Source of the DNA: Paracoccaceae bacterium
GTDB taxonomy: Bacteria; Pseudomonadota; Alphaproteobacteria; Rhodobacterales; Rhodobacteraceae
Length of the DNA: 37,994 nucleotides
Direction: 5' to 3'
Assembly: GCA_029862205.1 (NCBI GenBank)
Contig: JAOTXT010000041.1
Coordinates: 1 to 37,994 of the forward strand
The notes under the pieces were generated by a model. That model saw nothing but the letters and a program-made list of their open reading frames with translations, was not told where the DNA came from and searched no databases. This document shows positions 7,522 to 16,215 of the stretch, piece after piece. The position numbers were made by a program, and so were the translations under genes. Numbering within the stretch: the first letter of the stretch is position 1; every line of letters starts with the position of its first letter.

Positions 7522-7929
7522 ATGGCCGAGAAACTGACCCGCAGCGACGAAGAATGGCGAAAAATGCTTTCGGATGAAGCCTATCGCGTCACCCGTAATC
7601 ACGGGACCGAGCGGGCGTTCACCAATGACAATTTCCCGAAAGCGCCGGGCAAATTTACCTGTGTTGGTTGCGGCGAGCCACTGTTCGACCAAGCGCACAA
7701 GTTCGATTCGGGCACCGGATGGCCCAGTTTCTATCAGCCGGCGGAGGCCGATCAGGTTGAGACTGAGGAGGACCGGAGCTGGTTCATGACGCGGACCGAG
7801 GTGCGCTGCGCCCGCTGCGACGCGCATCTGGGCCATGTCTTCCCGGACGGCCCCCAACCGACGAGTCTGCGGTATTGCATCAATGGGGTCGCGCTGAACT
7901 ATGAACGCGACGACGAGGGTTCCCGATAG
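7522..7929 (+). CDS. msrB: Peptide-methionine (R)-S-oxide reductase MsrB
   Basis: 135 residues. MsrB reduces methionine-R-sulfoxide in proteins, using thioredoxin, and acts in the cytoplasm. Two CxxC pairs bind structural zinc (C47-C50 and C96-C99). The catalytic cysteine is C119 in [16 protein letters not shown] and [10 protein letters not shown] are standard family blocks. I chose the ATG at 7522 because AGAGGA lies about ten bases upstream and the protein then has the usual length; in-frame ATGs at 7477 and 7483 are alternatives that would add 13-15 residues. It is divergent from olsB and followed by a histidine phosphatase gene 69 bases later. Confidence 0.95.
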   Translation: MAEKLTRSDEEWRKMLSDEAYRVTRNHGTERAFTNDNFPKAPGKFTCVGCGEPLFDQAHKFDSGTGWPSFYQPAEADQVETEEDRSWFMTRTEVRCARCDAHLGHVFPDGPQPTSLRYCINGVALNYERDDEGSR

Positions 7930-7998
7930 GCGTTTCCTCGCCGCACCGGCCATGGCATAAGCGCCGCGCTGACACCCCGAGCACCGGAGCCGAGCGGC

Positions 7999-8580
7999 AT
8001 GGCTTTTGCCCATCCCTTCTACTTTTTGCGCCACGGCGAGACCCACTGGAACCGTGCGAAGCGCACTCAAGGCCAGACCGACGCAAAGCTGAACGAGACC
8101 GGCCGCGCCCAGGCCGCGTCGGCCGCCGAGGCGTTGAGGGACGAGCCGATCGAGCGGATCGTCTCAAGCCCGCTCAGCCGCGCGCATGACACGGCGATGG
8201 CGGTGGCCGCGGCGCTGGATCTGGGTGTTGAGACCGATGACGGGTTGATGGAGTGCCATCTGGGCGACCGCCAGGGCGAGCCGCATGGGGATTGGCTTCA
8301 GGCCTACTTCCGGGGCGAATACGCCCCGCCGAACGGAGAGACCTTCGACGAATTCTGCACCCGGACATGGGTGGCGATGCGGCGCGCGGTGGCGCTGGGG
8401 CCGAATAGCTTAATCGTGGCGCATGGCGGGCTTTGGATTTCGGCGCGCCGGTACGTGACGGTCGACCCGGATCTGCCGCGAATGCCGAATGCGCTGCCGC
8501 TTAAGGTGACGCCCAAGGGTGACGTGTGGCGTCACCAGGTAATCGGTGACCGCGCGTGGACGGATTCGATGACCGTCTAG
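7999..8580 (+). CDS. Histidine phosphatase family protein (phosphoglycerate-mutase-like)
   Basis: 193 residues. The RHGE motif starts at R11 with the phospho-accepting H12. SSPLSRAHDTA carries the second phosphate-binding arginine R61, and E85 and H142 (VAHGG) complete the pocket. The short length and lack of the 2,3-bisphosphoglycerate loops make a general phosphatase more likely than a glycolytic mutase. The substrate is unknown. It is cytoplasmic with no signal peptide. Its TAG stop shares the palindrome CTAG (8577-8580) with the stop of the convergent asparaginase gene, so the coding regions overlap by four bases. Confidence 0.88.
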   Translation: MAFAHPFYFLRHGETHWNRAKRTQGQTDAKLNETGRAQAASAAEALRDEPIERIVSSPLSRAHDTAMAVAAALDLGVETDDGLMECHLGDRQGEPHGDWLQAYFRGEYAPPNGETFDEFCTRTWVAMRRAVALGPNSLIVAHGGLWISARRYVTVDPDLPRMPNALPLKVTPKGDVWRHQVIGDRAWTDSMTV

Positions 8581-9623
8581 CTGCGTTCGCCCGCTGCAGG
8601 TGTCAGGAAAAATTCCTCCATTCGCTCACGCGACCAGGAATTCGCCGCGCCCAAGGCCAGCGTCAGGTGTAGCTTGGCATCGACCGCGGCCGGCGTCATG
8701 TCGCCCGCCGACAGCGCGCCCAGATCTGCCAGCCAGCTTCCGGCTCCATAGGTGCCTGGGTCCATAGCTCCACCCGGGGTCTGGCTGTCGGCGACGATCA
8801 ACGCGCCTGCCTGGTGGGCCGCGGCCAGTACCGGCGCCAGTAGTGAGCCTGCCGGAAAGTTGCCGATCCCGAATCCATGGAGGTGGATGGCGCCCAAACG
8901 ATTGCCCGCGAAACGGATCGCCGCGTCGACGAGACCAAGATGCAGATCGGGTTCGGCTGGTGCCGCGAGGATCGGGAGCACGATCTTCCTGCCGAAATGA
9001 GGCGTCAGGAGATCGAGCTGCGCCGAAAGTGCGGACGCCTCCGCCTCCGGCAGGTCCGGCACCGGCACCCACCCGCGCGGACAGGCGAAGGCCCGGTCAT
9101 CGGTCGCCGAGACCTTCATCACCCGCGCGCCGGGCAGGGTTTCGCCCGCGAAGGCGACCGTCACGCCGGCGCCGGCATCAGAAATAACGTTATAAGCCAG
9201 CTCCAAATTCGCTATGGCGTCTGTGCCCGGCGCGATGCCTTCGTCCGAGAATAGGGGGCGCTGCGAACCGGTGACGACCACCCGTTGCGAATGGCGGCCG
9301 ACCGGGACCGCGTCGCTATCAAATAGCGTCAAAAGCATCGCGAGGGCAGATGTGGACCAGGCCAGTGTATCAGTCCCGTGCAGCATGATCACGGGCCCAT
9401 TGGCGCCCGCATCGAGAACTAGCCGGGCGAGGCCGAGCCAGTTCCCCGGCGCGGCCTCGGTCGAGTCGACCGGCCGCTCGATCCAATGCCAACTCCGGGG
9501 GGCGCCCAGGCGGGACTCGACATGGCGCTGCCAGAGCGCCTGAAAATCGATGTAGGCGAGCGGCTCGAGCGGTTCGCCGGCGCTACCGATCGTGCCGCCG
9601 GTATAGATCAGCGCCGGCTTCAT
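8577..9623 (-). CDS. Asparaginase family protein
   Basis: 348 residues of the bacterial asparaginase fold, hydrolysing asparagine or a related amide to aspartate and ammonia. The first catalytic motif TGGTIG starts at T8; the second, HGTDT, is at 82-86 (T84, D85). VTGSQRPLFSDEG and the later lysine in ARVMKVSATDD fit the family. No signal peptide is seen, so it is likely a cytoplasmic (type I-like) enzyme. The ATG overlaps the stop of the upstream M20 dipeptidase by four bases (ATGA, 9620-9623), so dipeptide cleavage and amide hydrolysis are probably co-expressed. Confidence 0.88.
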   Translation of the reverse strand: MKPALIYTGGTIGSAGEPLEPLAYIDFQALWQRHVESRLGAPRSWHWIERPVDSTEAAPGNWLGLARLVLDAGANGPVIMLHGTDTLAWSTSALAMLLTLFDSDAVPVGRHSQRVVVTGSQRPLFSDEGIAPGTDAIANLELAYNVISDAGAGVTVAFAGETLPGARVMKVSATDDRAFACPRGWVPVPDLPEAEASALSAQLDLLTPHFGRKIVLPILAAPAEPDLHLGLVDAAIRFAGNRLGAIHLHGFGIGNFPAGSLLAPVLAAAHQAGALIVADSQTPGGAMDPGTYGAGSWLADLGALSAGDMTPAAVDAKLHLTLALGAANSWSRERMEEFFLTPAAGERS

Positions 9624-11002
9624 GCCCCCAGCGCCGCCAGAACACGGGCCCAGCTTCGCGCGCCCTTGGTGAAGCTGCGCAGCTCGTATTTCTCGTTCGG
9701 ACTGTGGATGCAGTCATCTTTGAGGCCGAAGCCGATCAACAGCGAATCCATGTCCAGGATCTCTTTGAACAATCCCACCACCGGGATCGAACCGCCCTCT
9801 CCGATGAAAGCCGCTTCCGTTTCCCATTCATCCGACAGAGCTCCGCGCGCCTTCTCGAACGCCGGGTCCTCGACCGGCATGACCGATGCGACACCGCCCG
9901 GGCGGCCGACGAATTCCGCCTTGCAATCGGCGGGCAGACGCTCGGTGACGAATTCTCGGAACGCGGCACGGATCGTTTCAGGGTCCTGTTTGCCGACCAA
10001 GCGGAAGCTGATCTTCGCACTGGCCTCGGCGGGGATCACGGTCTTGAAGCCAGCGCCGGTATAGCCGCCCCAGATGCCGTTTACTTCCGCCGTCGGGCGC
10101 GACCAGATTTGCTCCAGCGCGGTATAAGCGGTTTCGCCCGCAGGCTCGGAAAGCCCCACATCGCCCAGGAACTCCGTGTGGTCGAAACCCAAGGCCTCCC
10201 ATTGCTCCTTGAGTGCATTCGGCAGCGGCTCGATCCCGTCATAGAAACCCGGGATCGTGACCTTGCCACGCCCGTCATGGATCTCAGCCAGGATGCGCGT
10301 CAGAATATGGATCGGGTTGGCTGCGGCGCTCCCATACATGCCGGAATGCAGGTCACGGCTCGCGGCTTTGACGGTCACCTCCTCGGCAAAATTGCCACGC
10401 AGCATGGTGGTGATGGCTGGGGTCCTGGCGTCCCACATTCCGGTGTCGCAGATCAGGGCGATATCGGCGGTCAGCTCGTCGCGGTTAGCGTCAAGGAACG
10501 GTGGCAGGCTGGCGCCGCCCGATTCCTCCTCGCCCTCCAGCAGGATCGTCACCTTGCAGGGCAGCGCGCCATGGACCGCCTTGTGGGCGCGGCAGGCCTC
10601 GACGAAGGTCATCAGCTGACCCTTGTCATCCGATGATCCGCGGCCGGAGATATAACGCGAGCCGTCGTCACGGGTGCGGACCGCAGGGTCGAACGGCTCG
10701 CTGTCCCAAAGGTTCAGCGGATCGACAGGCTGCACGTCGTAGTGGCCGTAGAACATAAGATGTGGGCCGTCAGCCGTCAAATCATGAGCGACGACGATCG
10801 GCTGCCCCGGCGTCTCGGCGACACGGGCCTCGAAGCCGATTCCGTTCAAGTCCGTTGCCAACCACTCCGCCGCCTTCTGGCATTCCGCATCATAGGCTGG
10901 GTCGGTCGAAATCGATTGGCAGCGCAGCAGCTCGAACAGGCGTTCGACCGCTTGGTCAGCATCGGAATCGAGATGAGAGAGGACGGGGGCGAGATCGGCC
11001 AT
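9620..11002 (-). CDS. M20 family metallo-dipeptidase
   Basis: 460 residues starting at the ATG at 11002, which has AAGGA upstream; the frame continues open further upstream but there it runs inside the flavin reductase gene. Metal-site motifs: GHYDVQP (H87), GRGSSDDKGQL (around 120-130), LLEGEEESGG (around 154-163), and late H in DCIHSPNEKYEL. RDLHSGMYGS is the dimerisation-domain histidine block of the carnosinase/PepV-like subgroup. These enzymes remove N-terminal residues from dipeptides with two zinc ions, in the cytoplasm. It lies between the flavin reductase and asparaginase genes in a minus-strand unit. Confidence 0.92.
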   Translation of the reverse strand: MADLAPVLSHLDSDADQAVERLFELLRCQSISTDPAYDAECQKAAEWLATDLNGIGFEARVAETPGQPIVVAHDLTADGPHLMFYGHYDVQPVDPLNLWDSEPFDPAVRTRDDGSRYISGRGSSDDKGQLMTFVEACRAHKAVHGALPCKVTILLEGEEESGGASLPPFLDANRDELTADIALICDTGMWDARTPAITTMLRGNFAEEVTVKAASRDLHSGMYGSAAANPIHILTRILAEIHDGRGKVTIPGFYDGIEPLPNALKEQWEALGFDHTEFLGDVGLSEPAGETAYTALEQIWSRPTAEVNGIWGGYTGAGFKTVIPAEASAKISFRLVGKQDPETIRAAFREFVTERLPADCKAEFVGRPGGVASVMPVEDPAFEKARGALSDEWETEAAFIGEGGSIPVVGLFKEILDMDSLLIGFGLKDDCIHSPNEKYELRSFTKGARSWARVLAALGA

Positions 11003-11049
11003 CAAAAGGTCCTTGCTGGAAGGTGAGTCGGGCACCGGCGCGCGGCGGC

Positions 11050-11059
11050 ATTTTATATA
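11050..11059 (-). promoter_or_regulatory. Possible -10-like AT tract before the M20 dipeptidase
   Basis: TATATAAAAT on the minus strand, about 50 bases before the dipeptidase ATG, in otherwise GC-rich sequence and flanked by GCGG/CCGC. No convincing -35 is seen at the right distance, so an internal promoter is only a possibility. Confidence 0.25.
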
Positions 11060-11073
11060 CCGCGAAACCCGAG

Positions 11074-11730
11074 TTAGGTCTTGCCTTCCAGACCCGCGGC
11101 TTCCGCCTCGGTCGCGCCGGGGATGCGCATCTCGAAGGTCTCGCGCACCACTGCGTAGTCGTAATAGCCCATGCGAGCGATCGGCTGAATGGCGGCGATG
11201 TCGAGCTTGCCGTCGTCGCCGACGATCGCCTCGTCGATATGGATCCGAGCGACGCGGCCGATCACCATGTCGACGGTGCCGATCTCGGAATTGCCGGGCA
11301 GGCGGACGGTCTGCAGGTATTCGCATTCGAAATGGCAGGGGCTTTCGGCAACGCGGGGGCCCGGTGCGTCGATGCAGGGTGCCTTGGTGAGGCCCGCACG
11401 CTTGAACTCGTCCACGTCCGGCGTCAGCGCCATGGCGGAGATGTTGACGGCCTCACGCACGTCCCAGGTCGCCATATTCCAGACGAACCAACCGGTTTGC
11501 TCGGCATTCACAACGGTGTCCTTGCGCCCGCCTAGCACTGACTGATTCGCGGCGAACATCACCATCGGCGGGTCGAAGGTCAGGTTTTGCCACTGCGAGA
11601 ACGGGGCGAGGTTGGCCACGCCGTCGGACGAGATGGTCGAGAGCCAGCCAATGGGCCGCGGCACCGTGCAGCTTTTGAAAGGATCGTAGGGCAAGGGACA
11701 GGGATCAGTCAGCGGGCTGTAGTGCATCAT
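11074..11730 (-). CDS. Flavin reductase family protein (FMN-binding split barrel)
   Basis: 218 residues. Blocks typical of the flavin reductase-like FMN-binding fold: [39 protein letters not shown], then [30 protein letters not shown], then a late [15 protein letters not shown] and [11 protein letters not shown]. Members bind FMN and reduce it with NAD(P)H or use it as cofactor; the partner is not given by the context. The ATG (11730) overlaps the mnmA stop by four bases (ATGA), so it is translationally coupled to the tRNA-modifying enzyme, although a functional link is not obvious. A second in-frame ATG follows immediately. Confidence 0.85.
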   Translation of the reverse strand: MMHYSPLTDPCPLPYDPFKSCTVPRPIGWLSTISSDGVANLAPFSQWQNLTFDPPMVMFAANQSVLGGRKDTVVNAEQTGWFVWNMATWDVREAVNISAMALTPDVDEFKRAGLTKAPCIDAPGPRVAESPCHFECEYLQTVRLPGNSEIGTVDMVIGRVARIHIDEAIVGDDGKLDIAAIQPIARMGYYDYAVVRETFEMRIPGATEAEAAGLEGKT

Positions 11731-12881
11731 CCGCGCCCGATCCAGCCGCCGCCGAGCACCCGCGAGCCATCGAGCCCGTAGAAGACGCAGGCCTGACCCG
11801 GGGCGACGCCTTCTTCCGGCGTAGTCAGTTCTACCTCGGCCGTGGTGGCGGTAAGCGGGCGGATCTGTGCAGGCGCTGGCGGACGCGTGGAGCGGACCTT
11901 GACCAGCGCCTCCCAGCCCACGCCGGGCACGTCCCCGAAATCGGCGTCGCCAATCCAATTGACACCAGAGACCGCTATTCTGTGCGTGGCAAGCGCCGCG
12001 CGCGGGCCGACGACGACGTGGCGCGCCTCCGGGTCGAGCCGGATCACGAAAAGCGGTTCGCCGCCGCCGATTCCCAGACGCCGGCGCTGGCCGACCGTGT
12101 AGTGGGTGACGCCCGCATGCTCTCCCAGCACGTTTCCAGCCAAATCGACGATGTCGCCTGGCTCCGCCGCTCCGGGGCGCAGTTTCTCGATCACCGCGGC
12201 GTAGTTGCCCGATGGCACGAAACAGATGTCCTGGCTATCAGGCTTGTCAGCAACCGCTAGCCCGAACTCGGCGGCCAATGCCCGTGTTTCGGCCTTCGAG
12301 GTCAGATGCCCCAACGGGAAGCGCAGATACGATAGCTGTTCGCGGGTGGTCGTGAACAGGAAGTAGGACTGATCTCGCTGCGGATCCGCCGCGCGGTGCA
12401 ATTCCGGTCCCGCCGGCCCGTCGCGCCGCTGGATGTAGTGGCCGGTCGCCAGGCAATCCGCCCCGAGCTCCTGTGCAGTGGCCAGAAGGTCGCGAAACTT
12501 CACTTTCTCGTTGCACCGGATGCAGGGTATCGGGGTCGCTCCGGCCAGATACTGGTCCGCAAACTCATCGATTACCGCTTCGCGGAATTGATCTTCATAG
12601 TCCAGAACATAATGCGGAAAGCCGAATTCCGACGCGACGCGGCGTGCATCGTGGATGTCCCGGCCTGCGCAACATGCACCCTTCTTGGCCAATGCCGCAC
12701 CGTGGTCATAGAGCTGAAGGGTGATCCCGACCACGTCGTAGCCCTCGCGCGCCAGCATCGCGGCGACGACCGAACTGTCCACGCCGCCCGACATCGCCAC
12801 GACGACACGGGTCGCGGCGGGAGCCTTGGCGAAACCGAGGCGGTTCGTCTTGAGAGCAGTTTTCAACATAGCCCGCGTCAT
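11727..12881 (-). CDS. mnmA: tRNA-specific 2-thiouridylase MnmA
   Basis: 384 residues. MnmA puts sulfur on uridine 34 of tRNA for Lys, Glu and Gln, using ATP and a persulfide relay. The ATP PP-loop SGGVDSS is at 31-37. The catalytic pair is C123 (in [11 protein letters not shown]) and C220 (in [13 protein letters not shown]). An extra cysteine pair at C70-C71 ([12 protein letters not shown]) is common in alphaproteobacterial members. [12 protein letters not shown] and [15 protein letters not shown] are further family blocks. The start is the ATG at 12881; an internal ATG four codons on (MLKTAL) is an alternative. It heads the mnmA, flavin reductase, dipeptidase, asparaginase unit and is divergent from sciP. 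Confidence 0.96.
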   Translation of the reverse strand: MTRAMLKTALKTNRLGFAKAPAATRVVVAMSGGVDSSVVAAMLAREGYDVVGITLQLYDHGAALAKKGACCAGRDIHDARRVASEFGFPHYVLDYEDQFREAVIDEFADQYLAGATPIPCIRCNEKVKFRDLLATAQELGADCLATGHYIQRRDGPAGPELHRAADPQRDQSYFLFTTTREQLSYLRFPLGHLTSKAETRALAAEFGLAVADKPDSQDICFVPSGNYAAVIEKLRPGAAEPGDIVDLAGNVLGEHAGVTHYTVGQRRRLGIGGGEPLFVIRLDPEARHVVVGPRAALATHRIAVSGVNWIGDADFGDVPGVGWEALVKVRSTRPPAPAQIRPLTATTAEVELTTPEEGVAPGQACVFYGLDGSRVLGGGWIGRG

Positions 12882-12994
12882 AGCCGGATCGCGTTGAAAA
12901 GAAAACTCCCAGGCGCAGCAAGGGTCTTTTCATTTCTCTTTAATGCCAGGGACATAGGATACGCGCCGAATGACTGCTGAGAGTGTGGGTGGAA

Positions 12995-13273
12995 ATGGAT
13001 GATCACGAAACGATTCCCTATGTGATCGGACCAGACGGCGAGAAGATGACCTGCGCAGATCTGCCGCCCGCGGCGATCCGGCGCTGGGTGCCGCGACGGA
13101 AGGCAAAGGTCGTGGCGGCCGTGGAAGGCGGCCTGATCTCCCGCGAGGAGGCCTGCAAACGCTATGAAATTAGCGACGAAGAATTCGAATGTTGGAAGTC
13201 CGGGCTCAGCGAGCACGGACTTCGGGGCCTCAGGGTCACGAAAATATCGCAGCGGCGCGGAACTTCCGAGTGA
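12995..13273 (+). CDS. sciP: SciP-like CtrA inhibitory protein (DUF1153)
   Basis: 92 residues from the ATG at 12995; a GTG at 12983 would add four residues. DUF1153 proteins are small helix-turn-helix proteins, and the Caulobacter member SciP binds CtrA and restrains activation of CtrA-dependent genes. Conserved blocks: YVIGPDGEKMTCADLPP, then IRRWVPRRKAKVVAAVEGGLISREEACKRYEIS with the helix-turn-helix, then EEFECWKSGLSEHGLRGLRVTKI. It lies directly upstream of ctrA on the same strand, which supports the identification. Its last codons form the left arm of a terminator, so ctrA is probably transcribed from its own promoter. Confidence 0.87.
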   Translation: MDDHETIPYVIGPDGEKMTCADLPPAAIRRWVPRRKAKVVAAVEGGLISREEACKRYEISDEEFECWKSGLSEHGLRGLRVTKISQRRGTSE

Positions 13274-13282
13274 AGTTCCGCG
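13256..13282 (+). terminator. Intrinsic terminator overlapping the end of sciP
   Basis: CGCGGAACTTC (13256-13266) pairs perfectly with GAAGTTCCGCG (13272-13282) across a five-base loop. The sciP stop TGA (13271-13273) lies at the loop/right-arm border. The following TTATTT is a short, imperfect T tract. It would separate sciP transcripts from ctrA. Confidence 0.7.
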
Positions 13283-13297
13283 TTATTTCCCGAGGCG

Positions 13298-13329
13298 GTA
13301 ACCTTCCGTTTACCTCGTTGCGATTAACC
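13298..13329 (+). promoter_or_regulatory. Candidate CtrA half-sites upstream of ctrA
   Basis: GTAACC (13298-13303), TTTACC (13309-13314) and TTAACC (13324-13329) lie 38-70 bases before the ctrA ATG. Only the last matches the CtrA half-site TTAACC exactly, and no full TTAA-N7-TTAA box is present. Autoregulation is a reasonable inference, not shown. Confidence 0.4.
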
Positions 13330-13367
13330 TTTGGCGATGATCGTTGCGGGACCCTGCGGAGAAGCCC

Positions 13368-14081
13368 ATGCGCGTGTTGTTGATCGAAGATGATCCGTCG
13401 ACGGCTGAGAGTATCGAGCTCATCCTTCGAAAGGCCGAGCTGAACACCTATGTCACCGATTCCGGTGAGGAGGGAATCGAACTCGCAAAGCTGTATGATT
13501 ATGACCTGATCCTGCTCGATCTCAGCCTTCCCGACATGGACGGCTATGATGTGCTGCGCAAACTGCGCCTGGCGCGGATCGAGACGCCCACGCTGATCCT
13601 CACGGGCATGGAGGGAACCGACAGTAAAATCAAAGGCTTCGGCGCTGGTGCTGACGATTATCTGACAAAGCCCTTCGACAAAGAGGAACTGGTCGCGCGG
13701 ATCCACGCGATTGTCCGCCGCTCGAAAGGTCATGCGCAATCGATCATCCGCACGGGCAAGATCGCGGTCAATCTGGATGCCAAGACGGTCGAGGCCAACG
13801 GGCACCCCGTGCATCTGACCGGCAAGGAATCTCAGATGTTGGAACTCCTCTCGCTCCGCAAAGGTTCCACGCTGACGAAGGAAATGTTCCTGAATCACCT
13901 CTATGGCGGCATGGACGAACCCGAAGTGAAGATCATCGACGTTTTCATCTGCAAACTCCGCAAGAAATTGTCCGTCGCGACCGAAGGCGAGAACTATATC
14001 GAGACGGTTTGGGGCCGGGGTTACGTGCTTCGCGATCCGCAGCCCATGGCCGAGGCCGCTGATCAGCAGGTCATGGCCTGA
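13368..14081 (+). CDS. ctrA: Cell cycle response regulator CtrA
   Basis: 237 residues from the ATG at 13368, which has GGAGAAG just upstream; the frame opens at 13344, but the canonical CtrA N-terminus is MRVLLIEDD. The receiver domain (about 1-118) has the acidic pocket E7-D8-D9, phospho-acceptor D51 in [10 protein letters not shown] and the lysine in YLTKPF. The OmpR-type winged helix follows (about 125-228), with [33 protein letters not shown] and [13 protein letters not shown], the near-invariant CtrA DNA-reading region. CtrA controls motility, gene transfer agents and cell-cycle genes in alphaproteobacteria. The C-terminal tail lacks the Caulobacter Ala-Ala degradation end: it finishes in VMA. 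Confidence 0.97.
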   Translation: MRVLLIEDDPSTAESIELILRKAELNTYVTDSGEEGIELAKLYDYDLILLDLSLPDMDGYDVLRKLRLARIETPTLILTGMEGTDSKIKGFGAGADDYLTKPFDKEELVARIHAIVRRSKGHAQSIIRTGKIAVNLDAKTVEANGHPVHLTGKESQMLELLSLRKGSTLTKEMFLNHLYGGMDEPEVKIIDVFICKLRKKLSVATEGENYIETVWGRGYVLRDPQPMAEAADQQVMA

Positions 14082-14224
14082 TCCGGCCCCCGGTCCCGCC
14101 CCCAAACCGGCCGCGGCTGATCCAATTGGCGCGATCCGCCGTCGACCTCCGCGACGGCATGATTTCGTGTGGCATCCCCGTGAGTCGCTAGAGCAGGTTT
14201 CGTCAGGCCCGATCCACTTTGCAT

Positions 14225-14259
14225 CCCGTCATTGCGCGGCTTGATCTGGCAATCCAGGG
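14225..14259. repeat. Alphaproteobacterial intergenic palindromic repeat (GTCATTGCG type)
   Basis: A 35-base element bounded by CCCGTCATTGCG and CAATCCAGGG, the form commonly scattered between genes in alphaproteobacteria. It is likely non-coding; its ends are partly inverted (CCC...GGG). Confidence 0.55.
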
Positions 14260-14321
14260 TCCAACGCCAGGATGCCCGGCTCTGATGCGGTTTGCGCCTT
14301 ATCTGAGGCAGTCCCTCGTGA

Positions 14322-14391
14322 CCGTCATCCTCCGCGAAGGCGGAGGATCTCGTCGTGTGGAACCAGATCCCCGTCTGCGCGGGGATGACGG
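14322..14391. repeat. Composite double-hairpin repeat with 9-bp terminal inverted repeats
   Basis: The outer arms CCGTCATCC (14322-14330) and GGATGACGG (14383-14391) are perfect inverted repeats. Inside the left part is a 9-bp stem ATCCTCCGC-GAAG-GCGGAGGAT (14327-14348), and in the right part ATCCCCG-N6-CGGGGAT (14367-14386). The left hairpin recurs in inverted orientation at 31421-31449 with 29 identical bases. This fits a REP/BIME-type dispersed element. Confidence 0.75.
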
Positions 14392-14478
14392 AAAAATTGA
14401 GCGGCGCCGAATAAAAGCGATAGGCTCTAGGCCGGGCATGAGATGGAACAGCAATCGCAAAACCTGCTCCAACAATCG

Positions 14479-15714
14479 TTAAACCGCCAACTCGATCAGC
14501 ACATCGGCAATCACCTGGGCCGCCGCCGCGCAATCCTCCTTGGTCGCGCTTTCGGCCTCGTTATGGCTGATCCCCTCCCAACACGGAATGAAGATCATGC
14601 CGGCGGGGCCTAGGCGCGAGATGTGGCGCGCGTCGTGGCTGGCGGCGGAGTAGATCCGCTGGTTTGGGAAGCCACGAGCGGTGGCGGCGGCCTCGATGCG
14701 GGCGCGCATCTCCTCCGGAAACTCCATCGAGGCCGAAGTGATGAATTCGGTTACCGATACCTCGCAGTCGCCCTTTAGATCCTTGCAGATACCCACCACC
14801 CGGTCTCCCTCGGCCGCCAGGGTCTCGGAGGAAGGATGACGCATGTCGATGGTGAAGACCACACGGCCCGGCACGACCGAGATGCCGCCGGGCAGGACCT
14901 CGAAACGGCCGATGGTGAAACGCATCGTGTCGGTCTCATCCAAGAACGCTTGGCGAAGCGCCTCCGCCATCTGTGTTGCAGCCACGAACGCATCCCTCCG
15001 GCGTGAGCGCGGGGTGGTGCCGGAATGGGCGTCCTGGCCAGTCACCTCGACCCGGAACCGGCGGTAGCCTTGCATGCCCGTCACCACGCCGATGACGTTG
15101 CCGTAGCCTTCAAGTGTGATGCCCTGCTCGATATGGGCCTCGATGAAGGCGGCGAAGGGCTCGCCCAATTCGCGGCGGCCGGCATCGGGCAGGGCGGCCC
15201 TCAGGTCGGCGACGCATTGACCCATGGTAACCCCGTCCGGATCTTCTGCCGCCAGCATCTTTTCCAACGCCTGGACTCCGGCATAGGTGGCCGAACCCAT
15301 GCAGGCAGGTGTAAAGCGTGGGCCTTCCTCATTGTTCCAGATCGCGACTTCGATCGGGTGGCGGGTCTCGATACCCGCATCGTCGATCGTCTCAAGTGCC
15401 TCCAGCGCCGCCAACACCCCGAACATGCCGTCGAAACGCCCGGCCATCGGCTGGCTATCGGTGTGCGAGCCACTGGAAACCGGTGGAAGCGACGGGTCAG
15501 CACCCTCTCGGCGCAGAAACATATTGCCGATGTCGTCCAGCAGCACGCCCCAGCCGCGCGCTCGGGCCCAGTCGTTCAGCCTCCGGTGAGCCTCTATATC
15601 CGCCTCGCCCAATGCGAGCCGGTGGATCCCGCCACCTGGGGTCGCGCCGATTCCATCCATCTCGGTCTGCCGCGCCCAGAGGCGGTTCGCGTCGATCTCG
15701 GGCAGGTTGGTCAT
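14479..15714 (-). CDS. Zn-dependent amidohydrolase of the M20 family (N-carbamoyl-amino acid hydrolase/allantoate amidohydrolase type)
   Basis: 411 residues starting at the ATG at 15714; an open stretch further upstream lies inside the MOSC gene. Metal ligands are seen in SSGSHTDSQPMAGRFDGMFG (H84, D95) and WNNEEGPRF (E129/E130), with a later histidine in EGISHNEAES. FIEAHIEQGITLE and GQDAHSGTTP are typical of the subgroup that cleaves N-carbamoyl-L-amino acids, allantoate or ureidoglycolate, and not peptides. It follows the MOSC and MmgE/PrpD genes on the minus strand with an 8-base gap, so co-transcription is likely. The exact substrate is unknown. Confidence 0.9.
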   Translation of the reverse strand: MTNLPEIDANRLWARQTEMDGIGATPGGGIHRLALGEADIEAHRRLNDWARARGWGVLLDDIGNMFLRREGADPSLPPVSSGSHTDSQPMAGRFDGMFGVLAALEALETIDDAGIETRHPIEVAIWNNEEGPRFTPACMGSATYAGVQALEKMLAAEDPDGVTMGQCVADLRAALPDAGRRELGEPFAAFIEAHIEQGITLEGYGNVIGVVTGMQGYRRFRVEVTGQDAHSGTTPRSRRRDAFVAATQMAEALRQAFLDETDTMRFTIGRFEVLPGGISVVPGRVVFTIDMRHPSSETLAAEGDRVVGICKDLKGDCEVSVTEFITSASMEFPEEMRARIEAAATARGFPNQRIYSAASHDARHISRLGPAGMIFIPCWEGISHNEAESATKEDCAAAAQVIADVLIELAV

Positions 15715-15722
15715 GGGTAATC

Positions 15723-16184
15723 TCAAAGTGGCGCAACTGGGTCGCCCAGGCGAACCGTGCCGCCTTGGACTATGATGCAATTGAGGCCCGAGCGATTGAG
15801 CAGGGGCTGATAGACGGCCTTGCCGGTGACAAGTTCCAGATACTTGCATGGGACGTTGAGGCGCGTGCCTTCGATGACAACCTCGCCAATCCGCAACCGG
15901 CAACCAACGAAATGGTTCACCGCGACCCCGCAGACGGTCAGGTTGCGGCGATGCTGGTCCGGGGTCAGCTCGATCCCGTGGTCGCGGGCGAGGGCTTCCA
16001 GCGTTTCCGCCTCGATCAGCGTGACCTGGCGCCCAGGTTCAGGCTTTTGCGAATAGGTGCCGGTGCCGAGCAAATAGCGGTCGCCCTCGATCCCCTGACC
16101 GGCGATCAGATTCGCCTCGGTCAACGGTTGCATCGGCTCTCGGCCTTTCGGCGTGATGTGGATGTGTTCCAGTGTGCCAGGCAT
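15723..16184 (-). CDS. MOSC domain protein
   Basis: 153 residues forming a single MOSC domain, the fold of the C-terminus of molybdenum cofactor sulfurase and of YiiM-type proteins. The conserved cysteine is C113 in LNVPCKYLE; GIEGDRYLLGTGTYS and RQVTLIEAETLEAL are family blocks, and RRNLTVCGVAVNHFVGCRLRIG is the core strand pair. Stand-alone members are thought to carry sulfur or molybdenum cofactor to target enzymes. No molybdoenzyme gene is seen in this window, so the target must be elsewhere. It lies 31 bases after MmgE/PrpD and 8 bases before the amidohydrolase on the minus strand. Confidence 0.87.
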   Translation of the reverse strand: MPGTLEHIHITPKGREPMQPLTEANLIAGQGIEGDRYLLGTGTYSQKPEPGRQVTLIEAETLEALARDHGIELTPDQHRRNLTVCGVAVNHFVGCRLRIGEVVIEGTRLNVPCKYLELVTGKAVYQPLLNRSGLNCIIVQGGTVRLGDPVAPL

Positions 16185-16215
16185 GGGCCGAGTTGTGCCG
16201 AACGCTGCGCAAGGG

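Larger units (their letters stand above)
14082..14478. other. Intergenic region made largely of palindromic repeats
   Basis: Nearly 400 bases between ctrA and the convergent amidohydrolase. It contains a CCCGTCATTGCGCGG...CAATCCAGGG element and a composite double-hairpin element, both listed separately. The plus-strand frame through it (14219-14482) translates to VIARLDLAIQ and PRLRGDD, the well-known false translations of these alphaproteobacterial repeats, so it is not a gene. Confidence 0.8.

Noticed and set aside
9704-10636. Plus-strand frame of 310 residues opposite the M20 dipeptidase
   Set aside because: Shadow; the minus-strand protein has all metal-binding motifs.
14219-14482. Plus-strand frame of 87 residues after ctrA
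   Set aside because: It translates the dispersed repeats (VIARLDLAIQ, PRLRGDD), a classic false gene in alphaproteobacteria.
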